From Chloranthus sessilifolius (taxonomy: Eukaryota > Streptophyta > Magnoliopsida > Chloranthales > Chloranthaceae): DNA of 64,000 nt. A model generated the notes under the pieces. That model was not told the DNA's origin. It made no database searches and saw only the letters and a list, made by a program, of their open reading frames with translations. Location: positions 47,755,185 to 47,819,184 of the forward strand of contig CM037598.1 of NCBI GenBank assembly GCA_021018995.1, given 5' to 3'. The translations under genes were made by a program, and so were the position numbers. Shown in pieces: positions 24,706 through 38,500 of this stretch; position 1 is the first letter of the stretch; every line of letters starts with the position of its first letter.

Positions 24706-25659
24706 AGACATTATTAGATCTAAATCTAGTGGTACGGGCCTTTAGCGGGCCATGGGTATTTAGTTCTCATGGGTCTTGATTCAAATTTCTTGGGCCGAGC
24801 TCGTAATCTAATTTACCAAGCTATGGGCCGGGTCCTTAACTAGACTCCTATCAATCCTAATTACTTAAGTATTTAGGATTTTGGGCCTCATCGGTCCGTC
24901 AAAGAATTCAATTGGGTCCTTTAATTGACCAATTTCACATGGGCTTTATCCTATGTTAGCATCATGGGACTATGTGTTTGGGCCTGCCCAATTAGTCACG
25001 GGTCCTGGGTCAAGGTCTGATACTAAGTTGTAATCCTATAAATGCTGAATTTTCCAAGGTAGTGGCGGATAGTCTATAGTAAATCGGTCACCATTTTCGG
25101 CTCCGATCGAATTTTTGTATGTTTCTAAAATTGATGGCGAGATAACTGATAAGAGCATCTTTCTCAAGTGGTGGCATCAAAAATTTCAATCAAGTCTGAT
25201 CATAGGAGACAAACCACCAAGATCTATTATGGTTTATTAAAGTTTTGGGCCATAATTATTGAGCGTCGGAGTTGGGCCTATAACTTTCAATTTTGATGAT
25301 GAAATCAGGTGCTCAATGGCTCTTTGGAAAGATCCACAAGTCGTCCTTCTTTTCCATTCACATTATTCGAGTCAAAAGTCAACATATCATGACTTAATCT
25401 AGTCAATCCAATCGAAGGCTAGGTCTGGTTTTTGGCTGTGTGCCATTTACCTATATTTCGGGCTGTATGTTGTCGAATTTCTTGCCGTCAATTTTGATCG
25501 AATTGAGACATGAAATTTTTACTAGATTTTAAGGATGCTCTAAGGTTTATGCTTAATTTATTCTGGATTTTTTCGCTAATAGTTCGGGCATAAAAACTGG
25601 AACTCATTACAGTCCTGTTTCTGATTTTAATGATGTCACATGCCGTAATTCCATCCACC

Positions 25660-26600
25660 TCGCCCCGCTCCTCATTTAATGTTCTGACAATGGTAATAAA
25701 TGATATAAGATCATATGTCGCTTATGACAAAATGGTGTTACGTATCAACGTCAAAGGCACCTCGTGTCCTTTAGAGGACGCTTTCCTTCCTTGATGGCAC
25801 ACTAACACTTCATGATAGACGCGCTAGCGTGCTGTCAAGAAAGGGGTTGCGCTTCATATGGACGAGACAATCTCTTCTGACAGAAATGCCATTAATGTTG
25901 AACATTTGAATAATAAATGTTCTTCCCAAACGGGCACCTCAAATAATCATTTTGAATGGTAATGATGGTCATTCAAACATTGTTTTACACAAAATTGCGC
26001 TACGTGTCATTTAATGTTGCAATGCGTCATATGGAAAGCGCCTTCCATTTCTTGAAGGAGCGCTAACGCTTCACGATAGTCCGCTAGTGCGCCGTCAAGG
26101 ATGCGATTGCGCATCTTGTACGAAGGGTTAGCGCTTCTTCCAGAAGAGGCAAACTCTTCTGACAGAAGTGCCATTAATGCTAAACATTTGGGAAATAAAT
26201 GGTCACCTTGAAGGGGCGCCTCAAACAGTCTTTTCGAATGGTAATGATGGTCATTGCAAACCGTGATGTCATGTGCCACTTCTCATTAATGTTCTGATAA
26301 CTGAAATAAATGATATAAGGTCAGACGTTGCTTCGCATAGAAAAGGTGTTACGTGTCATTTTGTAGGTGCTGTTCATTCCTTGAGGGAGCGCAACCACTT
26401 CGACTAAGAGGCACTAGCGCCCATATAGGAAGCACATGCGCCTTCTTTATGGACGTGTAAGCACTTCAAAAGATGAAGTAGAATATAAATTGACTTGAAT
26501 TGAGGTAATAATGGTCTTTTCGAATGAAATGATGGCCATATCAACCTCGATGTCAGGAATGTATCTCCCGCGCTTCGCATTGCCCATTTCTGATTCTGTC
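25660..26600. repeat. Diverged tandem repeat, unit about 310 bp, three copies
   Basis: The units run about 25,665-25,985, 25,986-26,285 and 26,286-26,590. They share an ordered set of words: CATTTAATGTTCTGA, TACGTGTCATTT, CCTTGA-GGAGCGCTAACGCTTC, CTCTTCTGACAGAA, TGCCATTAATG and GAATGGTAATGATGGTCAT. Identity between units looks moderate. The block is GC-richer than its flanks and has no stop-free frame of note. Confidence 0.65.
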
Positions 26601-27007
26601 AGTGGTAAGTATGGTTAAAGCGGCGTTAAAAGAGGAAAATGTAGGAATGTCGCAATCGCCAAAAAGACGCTACGTGTCGATCTCCTATCAATAGGTGCAG
26701 AAACTTCTATACGCCCGGGCGCATATCCCCGACCCTCTTATTATTATTATTAATTGTTTATATGGGCAAAGGTTGGGTCTCAGGATCTAGGTTTGTAGCT
26801 GTGCATGAGTTACAGTGTCGATCATATATAAATGCATATTTTCAAGTGATAAGGGTATGTTCAAGGCCACTCGTCACCCAATATTATGTTTGACCCGGGT
26901 GAAACATGCAGTTCTTCAAGTTGATGAATCGGCGAGGGAATTCATATAATTATAGTATTGTTTATCTAGTTGACTTTGGGTTCAATGTCAAGTTCAGGCC
27001 ACACATG

Positions 27008-27899
27008 CAAGGCCAACCCTGAGATTTCAAGGGCCCAAGGTGAGTTCCTAAAATGGGGCACCTCCTTTGTAATAATCTATAATAAAAAAATTGCTACAAT
27101 TTTTTTTATATTTTTGGACAAATAAAACAATACTCTTGCTCCTAGATTACAAATATCTTCATATTTCATTCTATTGTTTATAATTTGAAAATACAACTAC
27201 AAAATTAACAAAACTATATATTAAAGGAAAATGTAATACAAAAGTAGAAAAGCTAAACAATAGAACATACTTGACGGATCGAGTATTTCGACCAAATTTT
27301 TTTTGGCATTTTTTAGTACTTTAACTACCATTGAATCTTTCACTGTCATTTATTGGCACTTTCACAGTCTAAAAAAGTTTTATAAATATGTTCATTAGAT
27401 AGCTCTCATCGAGTAGATCAAAATTGATAACTCATTTGCGAAAAATGGAGCTACAACGAGCCCCAAATTGTTGTTTTAAGTTATAGTCATTTAATAAGGA
27501 AAATTATTTATATATATATATATAAAGGATTTGATCAAACAAATTGGTCCAATCAAAATTTGGTCATGGAATCTACTGACTCAATGAATAAGGCCGGCAT
27601 GGCCTAGTGGCTCGAACAATGACCTGCACCGACCCGACATAGACCAATTCCATGACTCATAAAAAATAATACAAATATAGCTCCTAAGAAGAGTTGAACT
27701 TATAAGGTATTGGGTAAAAAATAATGCAACACTAACTACTTAACCAACTAAATTAGTAGCTTTATTTATTGCTTTGGTACATTGAAAACTATAATAACCA
27801 AATAACATTAACATGTATAAATTTACAAGAATTGGGGGCTCCAAAAATTTGGGGGCTTGAAGTGCCCGCCTTTTGGGCCTTGGCCTAGGGCCGGTCCTG
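27008..27899. mobile_element. hAT-like non-autonomous element, 892 bp
   Basis: Imperfect terminal inverted repeats begin CAAGGCCAACCCTGAG on the left and, on the opposite strand of the right end, CAGGACCGGCCCTAGG. Both sides carry the 8-bp duplication CACACATG (27,000-27,007 and 27,900-27,907). An 8-bp duplication with CA-starting termini is the hAT signature. The interior is AT-rich with no transposase frame, so it could only be moved by an enzyme supplied elsewhere. Confidence 0.8.
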
Positions 27900-27907
27900 C
27901 ACACATG

Positions 27908-28970
27908 CAAGGGTTCAAGTTCGGGTTAGGTATTGTGCATGGGTGCCCACACACTACAAAAGTAAAGGTCGTTCCAACACAATGTTATACGAGTAAAAGG
28001 TTTGACTAAGATTAAACTAGTCAGATGATTACATTCTCTTCAAGGTCAACGATTCAATGATAGAGAAAATCAAGTCGTTACAGGATTAGAGTGTACCAAT
28101 CAAATGGTTAAATTTACTATGAGCCCATTATATCAATGCATGATCTATTACTTTGAAGGTATAAATTATCTACCTCATAACCATTAATAGCGTAAGATAT
28201 TTATATGTTCATTGGGCTTCACATAAGTAATAAATATCTTTTCTAAAGAAAAACGTATTAATTAAAATATTTTGCCACTTGTACATTTTAAGTCAGAAAA
28301 ACTGTATGCCACTTGATACCACTTGGCACCGCATGGATCAAAGGTCAAAACGTAGGGTTTTTCTTTGGCCACCTTATGCCTGGTCGCAAAACTGCCAATC
28401 ACAAAAGGTCAATATTATTTACAATCGAATATAATTGTCGCACGACTAATTGATTATCCACTGTTAACACCATTTATTGATTGGGTTAGATGATGGATAT
28501 TGGTTTTCTTTCTCTTTGAGTTCGTGGTGGTGAGATATTAATTTCATATGATAAACATCCGTTTTTATAGTGTATCAGTATAAAGTTTTTAGGTTGCTAT
28601 TGATATATGTTCCACATAAAATCAAAATTTGACCATCTGATATGTGGGCTGTGATCTCAAGATGTATTTTCTGAAAAATTGAGACAAAAATATATCTCCA
28701 TCATCTCAGTTAAGAAAGTCAACCGTATTAACAGCGAAACCATCAGTTGCTCCTAAAGAAACTTTGGTTGCCAAAAAGGGTTTCTACATAATATATCCTT
28801 AAAATATCCAATCATTGGTGGGGCCCACAAACTCAGTTTCTTCCAGATTTGTTCAGAGTACACACATATGGAAGTTGGCACGTGCGAATGTGCCCTATAT
28901 TCGCCTGGTTTGGTTTTGGCAGAATAACTATAACAATAAAAACGAATGAGAGAAAGAGTTAGCTCATCTT
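27908..28970. other. Intergenic stretch upstream of the hydrolase gene
   Basis: About 1.06 kb with no open frame of note and no recognised repeat. It ends in the AT-rich proximal promoter of the hydrolase gene. Confidence 0.4.
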
Positions 28971-28976
28971 CTTGTT

Positions 28977-28984
28977 TATATAAA
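28977..28984 (+). promoter_or_regulatory. Candidate TATA box of the alpha/beta hydrolase gene
   Basis: TATATAAA lies 90 bp ahead of the start codon in an otherwise alternating AT stretch. With a usual 30-bp offset, transcription would start near 29,010 and leave a leader of about 60 nt. The AT-rich context makes chance matches easy. Confidence 0.35.
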
Positions 28985-29073
28985 AATATAAATATATATA
29001 AATTGAAGAAATCAAAACGACCCACATAAAAAATCTTTTTTAATTTTCAAATTCGTTTTTATGCATCGAATCG

Positions 29074-29111
29074 ATGGAACAGCTTGTCAACTTCATCATC
29101 CGCCCTCCCAG
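29074..29111 (+). CDS. Hydrolase coding exon 1
   Basis: This 38-nt coding part encodes [12 protein letters not shown] plus two bases of an Arg codon (AG|A), followed by the donor GTATTA. Conservation of this exact N-terminus in the family fixes the start. Confidence 0.9.
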
Positions 29112-32100
29112 GTATTATACTTTAATCTCATATTTATTTTATTTTATTTTTAGTGATATTTGATTTTAATTTGTTAGAATTTTTTTGTGGATGATTTTGG
29201 TGTAACTATAAATGGGTATTTTGTCATTTTCTTAGATCTTTCTGTTGGAGTTGATTGGATGAATGTTTTATTTTATTTTATTTTCTTAAGTTATTCTTTT
29301 GGTAGGTTTTGGATGTGGGTTTTGAGTTTGGATCTTTAGTTCTATTAACTAGTTTTAATTTTATTATGTTCTTGGTTGAATTTTATTATTTTTGGTTATT
29401 TTTTATATTTATTTGGTGAAATTTGTATCTGGGTTTTTTATATGGTTTCATAGGAGACATGGTGGATGTTGAATTTGATTGTTGATTAAAGTATTTGTTG
29501 TAAAACAACATAGTTTAGATAGTTATATGTTATTGTTCGAGCCTACGAGTTGTGGTGGCACCTAGAAACTGAGGATGAATTGATCTTTGATTTGGGTGTT
29601 CATAATTCATCAGATTTTACAGCTTTGCCTATTGATATCTAAATAAAAAAAATTTACTTTGTTATTTTATTTTATTTGTGGCAAAGCTGCCTCTATGATT
29701 GTTGGGTATTGAGCTTTTGGCTTTTTGAATATCAATTTTACTTTTTTCTTATTTTCTCCCCAAAAACAACGAAGTAGAAAAAAGAAAGGAAGATAGAAAG
29801 ACAGAAATAAACAAAGAAGTTTTGATAGGTGGCTATGGCCTTATGGGAGACACGAGTGGAAATGGAGATCCAATCCTTTTGCTACAGATTTTTTTCTATC
29901 GATAATTATGTGCCTGAAGTCTATGTTTCCTTTTTATTCTTTTGAGTTGACACGAGTCCAGAATTATCTTGATTTATATTCATCAAAAACTAGATTACAT
30001 GCGATTTTGGTGTTTGTTGATTTTTTTGTTCCATGTTTAGATCGTTGTGTACTTACATAACAAGTAATCAATGAAATAAAGGAGAACTTTATATGAGATG
30101 TAAATCCTTATGGCTTCTTCTATCTGGAAATAATCACACAATTTTTAGAATCGATTAAGAAATCAGAAAACCCAAATATTAAAATCTATGATATTATGGC
30201 AATAAATGTGTTTCTATTTTGACAAAATCACCCTCTCTGCTCTAATGTTTACTATAAAGCATTTAGTGCCATTGTGCCACAATATTAACATTGGGGCTTA
30301 GCATTTAATTGGACACTGGATTTGAGGAGGAAATCTCAAGCATGAGTGATGTCGGATGGGTGAAGTGGACATCTCAAAGCCTCTACATCTATGCCAGCTT
30401 ATCTTCCCATCGGCTCGGATACGAAACTCACGCTGCTCGATCCTCATGAACGCACATGGCGCCTCCCTCATCATGATCATCCATCTCGACATAAGGCGAC
30501 ACATCCAACGCGCATACCCAACTTTGTATTCTGCTTAGCTTGCTCATGTGCTTCACTCCGTGCCTCATGCACCAATCTCTGTCACACAACAATTGCACAC
30601 AAACTCGTCATGTCGTTCCTTACCAACATGGCTTGCTACGTCCCTAACCAAGCCTGTGGCATTGTCAACCAGCACATATCTCACTCGCTCAAATCTACGA
30701 CCTCCCTTGAAATACAAGTCTATTGTCCCCTCCCTTTTATGCCACACCACAGTTTCGTCCAAGCACGGTCATAAGGCCTTATAGCCTTAGATGCCATTGA
30801 CATGCCCTCTAACACACTGAGATCCGGCGTGTGTAGTATAGCCTTGTGCTCCTCTACACCTAAGCTGTTAGAAAGCCAATTCTTGGGAAGTAGTGGGGCA
30901 ACATCAAATTTATTGGATTGACATACGCTTAGCCAAGCCACCAAATGAGTCTATTTGGGCTACTTGATATGCTTGTGTACCCACCATGGCACCACTTGTG
31001 CCTTTGCCGCCCAAGCCGTTCAACAATCCTTTCGTTGGGCTCCGTGTTCCAAGCACTAGTTAGCCACGTAGTCCCTTAGCTACAGTGACCCAAGCAGTGC
31101 CCCACACAACTTGACTACTTAGCCACTTAGCCAGCCCACCACTTAGCCCAAGTCTTCTTCCTCACCCCACATGTGTCATGGTACCTAGTCTCTCACGCTT
31201 CTCCGCTAGCTCAAACCATGCGCCGCTGTGCGTTAGGAGAAATCACCCTGTGAAATCGCACTCTTAGTTGATTCGTGCAGTCACAATCCAGCATATTAAA
31301 TTTTGCCAGCAGCAGTCATTTTCTTAAGTTGGGAGGATCTCAACCTACATCAAAAGCTTCTTGATTCAATGAGTCAGAGTGGAAATAATTCCTCCATATT
31401 GGTTTGGTGTATTGAACCAGCATAGAGAACTTTTGAGATAGGAAGGAGGATATATCGGAAAATGGAGATTTTCCTCGCCCGGATCAATAAATGTTGCTTT
31501 TTATTGGTGTTGTTTCTAGGAAGTTTGACAGATTTTGCCTTCTCTTACCTGGGTTCTATCGCTTACCCAGATTTAGCCAATATCGCTTACTTGGTCTCCC
31601 AATTGGGTTCAAGATTCAAGTGAAGTGGAAGCATGAATACTATTGGATGGAACAAGACTTTTCTCTACTTAGTTAGAAGGTCCTTGTTTGGCTGTAGGAG
31701 AGATTCAGAAGCTGTAATTGGTGTGACAAATGAGCAGAGCAGAGCTCCTTGAAGGTACTGTCTATTATAGATCTAACCAACTATTTAGCTCTCAAGATGG
31801 TGATAATGTTTGATTACATAACAGGAAAAGTAATGAGGTCACAGACATGGGTGTCAATCTCTGAGATACACGACATGATATCGTGATATGATACACAATA
31901 TTATAGAAAACGGTACGTATCTATGGTGGTATCTATGGTGTGTATCTTTTTTTAACTGTATCTAACGATACATTATGATACACTGTGATACACGATACGA
32001 ACAATGTTGCGATACACGGTATGATATGCGATACAAAAATTCTCGAGTACAGTACACGATATGATACACGAATTGATAACCTTGGTCACAAATACACTAG

Positions 32101-32448
32101 CTAAGGCAGGTGTTCTAAGGGATTCACTGTCTATACAAAGTCCTTACCATTGGTATGATGTTTATATCTGTTGTACTCCTATCTTTCTCTAAAATAAGTT
32201 TTTCATCATATAAGAGGGGTATCAAAACCATAAGTTCTTGCCATATCTATCACCCTTATTTTGTTAGTACGAATTGTGGGATGAAGAATAATTTGTGAAT
32301 TATAGATTCCTTTCTCAGTGCAAACTGTAGGATCAAGAATTCCCTACCTTACCGAAAAAGCATTGCATCCATCGTAACTGTTTAAAATTGTTTGCTGTTT
32401 CTAGATAGAACATTTTAGCCTTTTCCTTTATGTCCTTAAATATTTAAG

Positions 32449-32500
<52 letters not shown>

Positions 32501-35500
32501 TTTCGTTGATTCTTAATTTTTGATTTTGTAAAATCTTTTCTATCTGTTAAGGAACTTCTTGTCTGTTGGAATGAGTGTTCTAGTCTACTTCTAATGTTAC
32601 AAAAACTAACAATCATCAAATATAGACAACACCACACAAGTTACACTTCCGCAGACAGATTAGTCACATGTGCCAGAAAAGTAGTTGCTTAAATTTTTTT
32701 CTATATATTTGTTACACTTATTTATTGTAATATCGGTTTCTTACTTTTAGTTTCTTTAAGAGACACGAGCCTTTTATATGCTGTGTTGCAGAGCTGATTA
32801 TAGCCCCAAAAATGATTTATTAGAAAAGGAGTTTACGCTAAAGGGGCAATGGTTCACAAGAAAAGACTTAGAGGTAAATATCATTTTATCTGCTTCTTCG
32901 TAATTACCATTTCAAAATTAGGATGCTATTCAATATTTTTTTGTATTTATCAATCTATATATTGTATCCCTTTTGGAAAGTTTTGCTATGCTTTTGTGCC
33001 ATTTGAAAATTTTAATGACAACATGGTTTGATGGCTTACGTACGTGGCAGTGATATAGTAATGGAGGGCAATGGTCAGGTCCAACCAGGTTGAATCGGAT
33101 TTTGAGTTCAACCACATCTGCCGCCCTTGGATGTGGGAGAATCTTGACTTTCATGGATTTTACTTTTTATAGGATGATGTGCAGTCAAGATTCTCCTATT
33201 TCCAAGGGTTGCAGATGTGGTTGAACTCGAAATCCGGTCCAACCTGGTTGGACCTGACCATTTCCCTAGTAATGGATGGTACCTTCACATGATGGCCAGC
33301 CTGATAGAAACGCTTGTTTTTCAATTTTTTTTTTGCTTAGTAAAATAAGTTTAAACAAAATAGCAATTGCATTTACTATATGTGGATGGATCATTATAGG
33401 TAATGAGGTATCTAGCAATTATTTTTTTAAAAGCTAGAATGAGTGATTCCTGACGTAACATGATGTAGGAGGTAAGGCAATGTGATTGGATCACAAGTTT
33501 TAGAAGAACTCAGTATTTAGTTCCGTAGTAGCTTTGGGTGATCCACAATTAGGGAGGAAGCAGGGCAGCTCATCATGGCCGACTTATGCGTGTGATCACC
33601 TTGGACCTTGGTGGCATGGGGTCTTTTTAGAGATGGGTCTTGATTGACCTCATCATGGGTGACATCATCCTTATCAAACTGACAAAATACAGGTTTGGGC
33701 TGTATAAGGTGAGTAAGAAAGTGGGAAAAAAGGGGAAAATACAGGAAAAATCAAAAGGTAAAAAAACCATAGATTTGGAAGACAAAAAAAAATCCAGAAA
33801 AATTGGGTTTAAAACGAGATAATATTAATGGGAAAAAACATTTAATACGTGAAATACGCGTGTTATATGAGAGTATGCATTTTATTCAAAAATATGGGTA
33901 TTATACGTGTTTAGTACGTTGGGGCAAAAAAATGCGTATTATATGCTATTTTTCAAACAAATGGTGTATTTTCTCACACTGATCCTTATCATCATCTTAA
34001 CTTTATCCCATCTTTTTGGGGTTGGCTTTGCAAGTCCAATTTCTCCACTCGTTTCTAATCCGAATTAAGCACTTCATAACTTCACAATCCTTCATGTCCC
34101 TTCTCATTGCTTCCCTACAGGCTCAATGGTCTTCTTCTTCTCCTACTTCCTTGCGCTTGTAGTGTATCAATCCTTTCTGCAGGATCTTATCACAACCCTT
34201 CTTCGTAGCAGAAGTATTTACTGGTTCTCCAGGAAAATATGTTCGTCATGCAGAAACAATTAGGGGATTTCAACTGATCCTTTCCGGAGAATGAGATGGT
34301 CTTCTACTATTGTAGATGTGATTGTAAACATTTTCGACTGTTGGATCATTGTATATCAAAACCAGCACTTGTTATTTTATTTTCATAAAAATGCCTTTTA
34401 AATAAATAGTTATTTTGAAAGCCATTTGAAAATATATTTTCTCTAGGTATAATGAGGATCTAATGGTAAACCATATACCATATGTCCATCCAAACAACAA
34501 TGAGATGTGGTAAGGGTTGTTTTTGAGTAAGTTTAGTTAAAAGTGAAATTCCAAAAGTGTACCTCAGTTTTATAGGGGGCATTCTTGAAAACCATGGGCG
34601 CATACTTGACAAATTAATGAGCAAAACCCTTTAACCGTAGTGGTCCCACAATCCCCTTATGATTTTTTTTTCAAATTAGTCATCAAACCCTAGGATGTGC
34701 ACTAGGGAGCCATTTCTTTTCTTTTTTTGAAAGGACAAAAAAGTTACTTTGAAGAATGTAAAGGAAGATACAATCGTGACTACCGTAGAAGCTCACCTCA
34801 ACAACAAAGGAGTTACATCAATGGGAAACATATTCCTTGAGTAATGGCAGGTCTAAAAGCTCCGCCCTTTTCCAAAGATTCGGTTTCTTGGAGGAGATGA
34901 GAAATGAAAATATGGTGATTGGCCAATGGATCCTAAGCCTTGTCCAAGTAGACATTCTACTTTTGCAGTGCTGTTCGATTTTTATGGCCTTCGAAAGTCC
35001 TTGCATGGTTTATCTTAATGTAATCTCTATTTGATTAATTAATTTTGATTTCCCTTCTTCTTTCCTTCATCTATTGTTGATTCTTGTGCATTTTTTATCG
35101 ATTGTACAACTGTGATTTCACCCCCATGTACCGTATGGTTATATATTGTGGCAGTGGTTTATTGTATACCCTGTCTGAAATAACTAGTGCTAGTCTAAAC
35201 CCTAGTAGCAGGAACCTTCTACTTAGTGTGCTGCTCCCGCTTTGGAATCTCGCTCCCGCTCCTGCTTCCGACCATAAAACTATTCAAGTTTAACCTTTCG
35301 ATGGCGCTCCCCCTTCCAACCTACTACACGCTTCCTGCAACTTCGAGCAACTAAGGTCTAAATCCTGGTTCATATTAGATGGGGGTCCATAATCAGAATC
35401 ATTGTGACAAAATACGGCTTTTTTTAATGAAAAAGACGTGTATAATACATGTTTTTTTGCCACAACATACTAAACACGTATAATACCCATATTTTTTTAT

Positions 35501-38500
35501 AAAGTCCGTAATTTCATATAATGCGCATATTAAACGCGTTTTCACATAACAAATGTTTTTTCCCTTATTTAAAAAAAACTGTTTAGAAACTTTCTAATTT
35601 TTTTTTTAATATTATATCTTTTTTTTTTTCTGCTTTCTCCATTTTTTCTGTCTTCCGTATTTTACAGATTTTTTATCTTCGACTTTTTTCAGTATTTTGC
35701 AGTTTTTTTCCTACTTTCTTGCTCACTGTATTAAACCGATACTTGTATTTTGTCACTTTGATCTGAACAGTACATTACCTTGGGTTACTGAGTGGGCTAT
35801 GGTTGTTAGCTTTCCATGGCTTACCACACACGTGAAATCAGTGCTTGGTTGACAAGAGAGCATGGTGAATCCCTCACTTGAAGTCAGTGTATGGGTTTAT
35901 TTCATGTTACACGTATTCTCTCACAAACGAGCAGATTGATTCTTTTATTGCAAGTGGGAGACTGTTCCGTTTAGTTTTAAGCATAAAAACTAGCTTTAAT
36001 GTTTTTGTGATAATCTAGGAGCAGATAAAAATAGATCGGTGCTGTTTTAATTATCATCAGTCCATGAAAGGGTTTTATATTGTCATATATAGACACAAGC
36101 ATTAATCTCGGTTTTAAATTAATATAAAAAACTAGCATACTTAATATCATAGAATAGAGTTTAGAAAATCAAAATAAGGGATTCTAGTCATAGAAAGTTT
36201 TGTGCACAGATAGTTCATGTATTTTGTGTGCACAGATTTTTGGTTGCATGGATTTCTGTGCATAGAGTTGTGGGCAAAATTTTTGGGGTGCACAAATTTC
36301 TATGCATGGAATTATGTAGGCACTAATTTATGTGGAAAATTTTTGGTGCACAAATTTCTGTACATGAAATTGTATGCATGGATTCGCTTATGTGGCAATT
36401 TTGTGCATGGATTTCCATGTCCACAAATTTCATGGAGCACCTTTTTAAAACAGAAACAGTAAACACAATTAATTTATGAAGCGTAATTTAAAAAAAAATG
36501 ATTCCAATGGATTTAAAAAAATCAATTTAACAAAATATAGAAGGTTTACTTAAAAATCCTAAGTAACTGATGCATACCTTCTGATCTTTGATAAAAAACT
36601 TTTGCTTGAACCCTATCCACCTTTCCATCAATGACCTTATCTAAGGCTGTCAATAGGGCTGGGCTGGCCCGCCAGCCCGCCTAGCCCGCATAGATCAAAA
36701 TATAGGACGAAACCGATACATATCGGTTTCAGGGGTGCCCAATATGATAAATGCAGTATTTATCGGGCACCCCAAAAAATAGGTAAGTTATCGTCCGATA
36801 CGGGCAATGTATCGTCCGTATTGGACGATAATTTCAAATAAAATTTAAGAACGGACGTCCGTGGATTCAGAAAAAATAAAAAAAAACACATTTTTACCAG
36901 GCCAATACATTCGATGTATCGGCGATACATTGAATGTATCGGCTAAAACACCGGCACGTATCGTCCAGAGGACCTAGACAATTCGTCCTGGATTTATGAG
37001 ATTTTGATCTATGCTAGCCCGACCCTAAAATTTTACGGCTAGGGCTTAAAAATGAGGTAAAAGGGCAGAGCTAGGGCCTCAAAACCAAAAGCCCGTTGTC
37101 CATCCAGCCGGGAGGCTTGACAAGTTAAAGCATGTAAGCCCAGCCTGGCCCGGCTCGTGGATCTTTTTTAATTATATATATACTAAATGTGTTAATATAA
37201 ATATATAAATTATATATACTATTTACAATAGAATTATTAAAAATAGCATTCAATATTATCAGTAGATTTATCAAGCAGATAATTGAAACGGTAGTTTAGT
37301 AATAAATATTTGTAAGGAGAGGTCTTAAGATTCTATTTTTCTCATTTGGAACATTAAAAATATTTACAATGAAGAAAAATTTAGGTGAACTTTAAAAAAA
37401 TTCCATAACCAATAAAGCCCGAAGCCCGACTGGAGCCCGCTCCAACCTGCCTAAGTTAGGGCTAAGGTTGGGCATATCAAAGCTCGCCTAAGATAGGGCC
37501 GGGCTAGGGCCTTGGCTTGGCCCTTAGGGCTGGGCTAGAGTTTAGGGAGGCCGGCCCGTTGACAACGCTAACTTTGTGATGCAGAAACTAACATGATCCA
37601 GTTGTGATGGGCTAAGATTATTTGTGAATTAATATGAATAATTGAAATATGACTTTCCCAACAAATTAACAAATAAAATAAAGAGAATTTTAATTAAATA
37701 ATTTGATTTAGCTCAAAACAGTGTTACTTTCGCCGTATGTCCTCTATAACATCTAGAAGACTAGGGTTCTCACCGAACAACTAGATCTCCCATAGTTTAG
37801 GGCTTCAAACGAACTTACAAGTGGGTTCTTTTGAATCCATGCGGAATTAACAACAAAAGGATTCTAGGTAATTGGAAATCAAAGGGCTCAAATAGAAGAG
37901 ATCCCGTGTTAGGACATTAGGTTATGGGAAGATTGAGCAAGCAAAACACGCAATTAATTCCAAATTTTAGGAATAAAATTAATTAGAAAATTAACCAAAC
38001 ACTTACACTAAAGATGGTGATAACAGTAGATAAGAAGGATAGAAAAGTTGGCCTAGTACCAAATCGTACGCGAAAAGAAGAATCAGTCTTTTAAGTTTGA
38101 AGAGAATTTCAATCGAGTAAAACTTTGATAAAAGCTCTCAATTTACAAAAATAATATTCAATAATCATTAATTAATTAAAATTGTATTTACAATGCCTTT
38201 ATATAGGCAAACAAACCCTAACTAAACAATAAATTCGAAATAAGAAAGTCTTTTTTTTTTAAACGGTCACAAAGAGCAATATATTAGAACATAAAAGGAT
38301 TGCATAAACAGCGTACCTTGGCTAGTAGTAAGGAACTATCGAAACCAAGATACTAGCAAAAGGAAAAGAAAGCATAAAAAAGGAGGCTTCGCCCAAAAAG
38401 ATCATCCAAATCCTATGCACAAACTAAAACAGGCTCCGACGAAAACCTCTACCAACAACAATCTTCCCACAGCCTAAGGAAGCGCTGAAGGCCATTGTCG

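Noticed and set aside
27590..27720. tRNA-like A-box (TGGCCTAGTGG) within the hAT element
   Set aside because: No matching B-box at the proper distance and no cloverleaf could be drawn. It was not called a tRNA or SINE.
30391..30774. 127-codon plus-strand open frame in intron 1
   Set aside because: No recognisable domain. The opposite strand reads more like decayed coding sequence (30,290-31,250), so it is probably a shadow frame.
36217..36462. 81-codon Cys/Trp/Phe-rich open frame in intron 2
   Set aside because: It arises from a short repeat of GTGCACAAATTTCTG/GCATGGA wording and has no family likeness.
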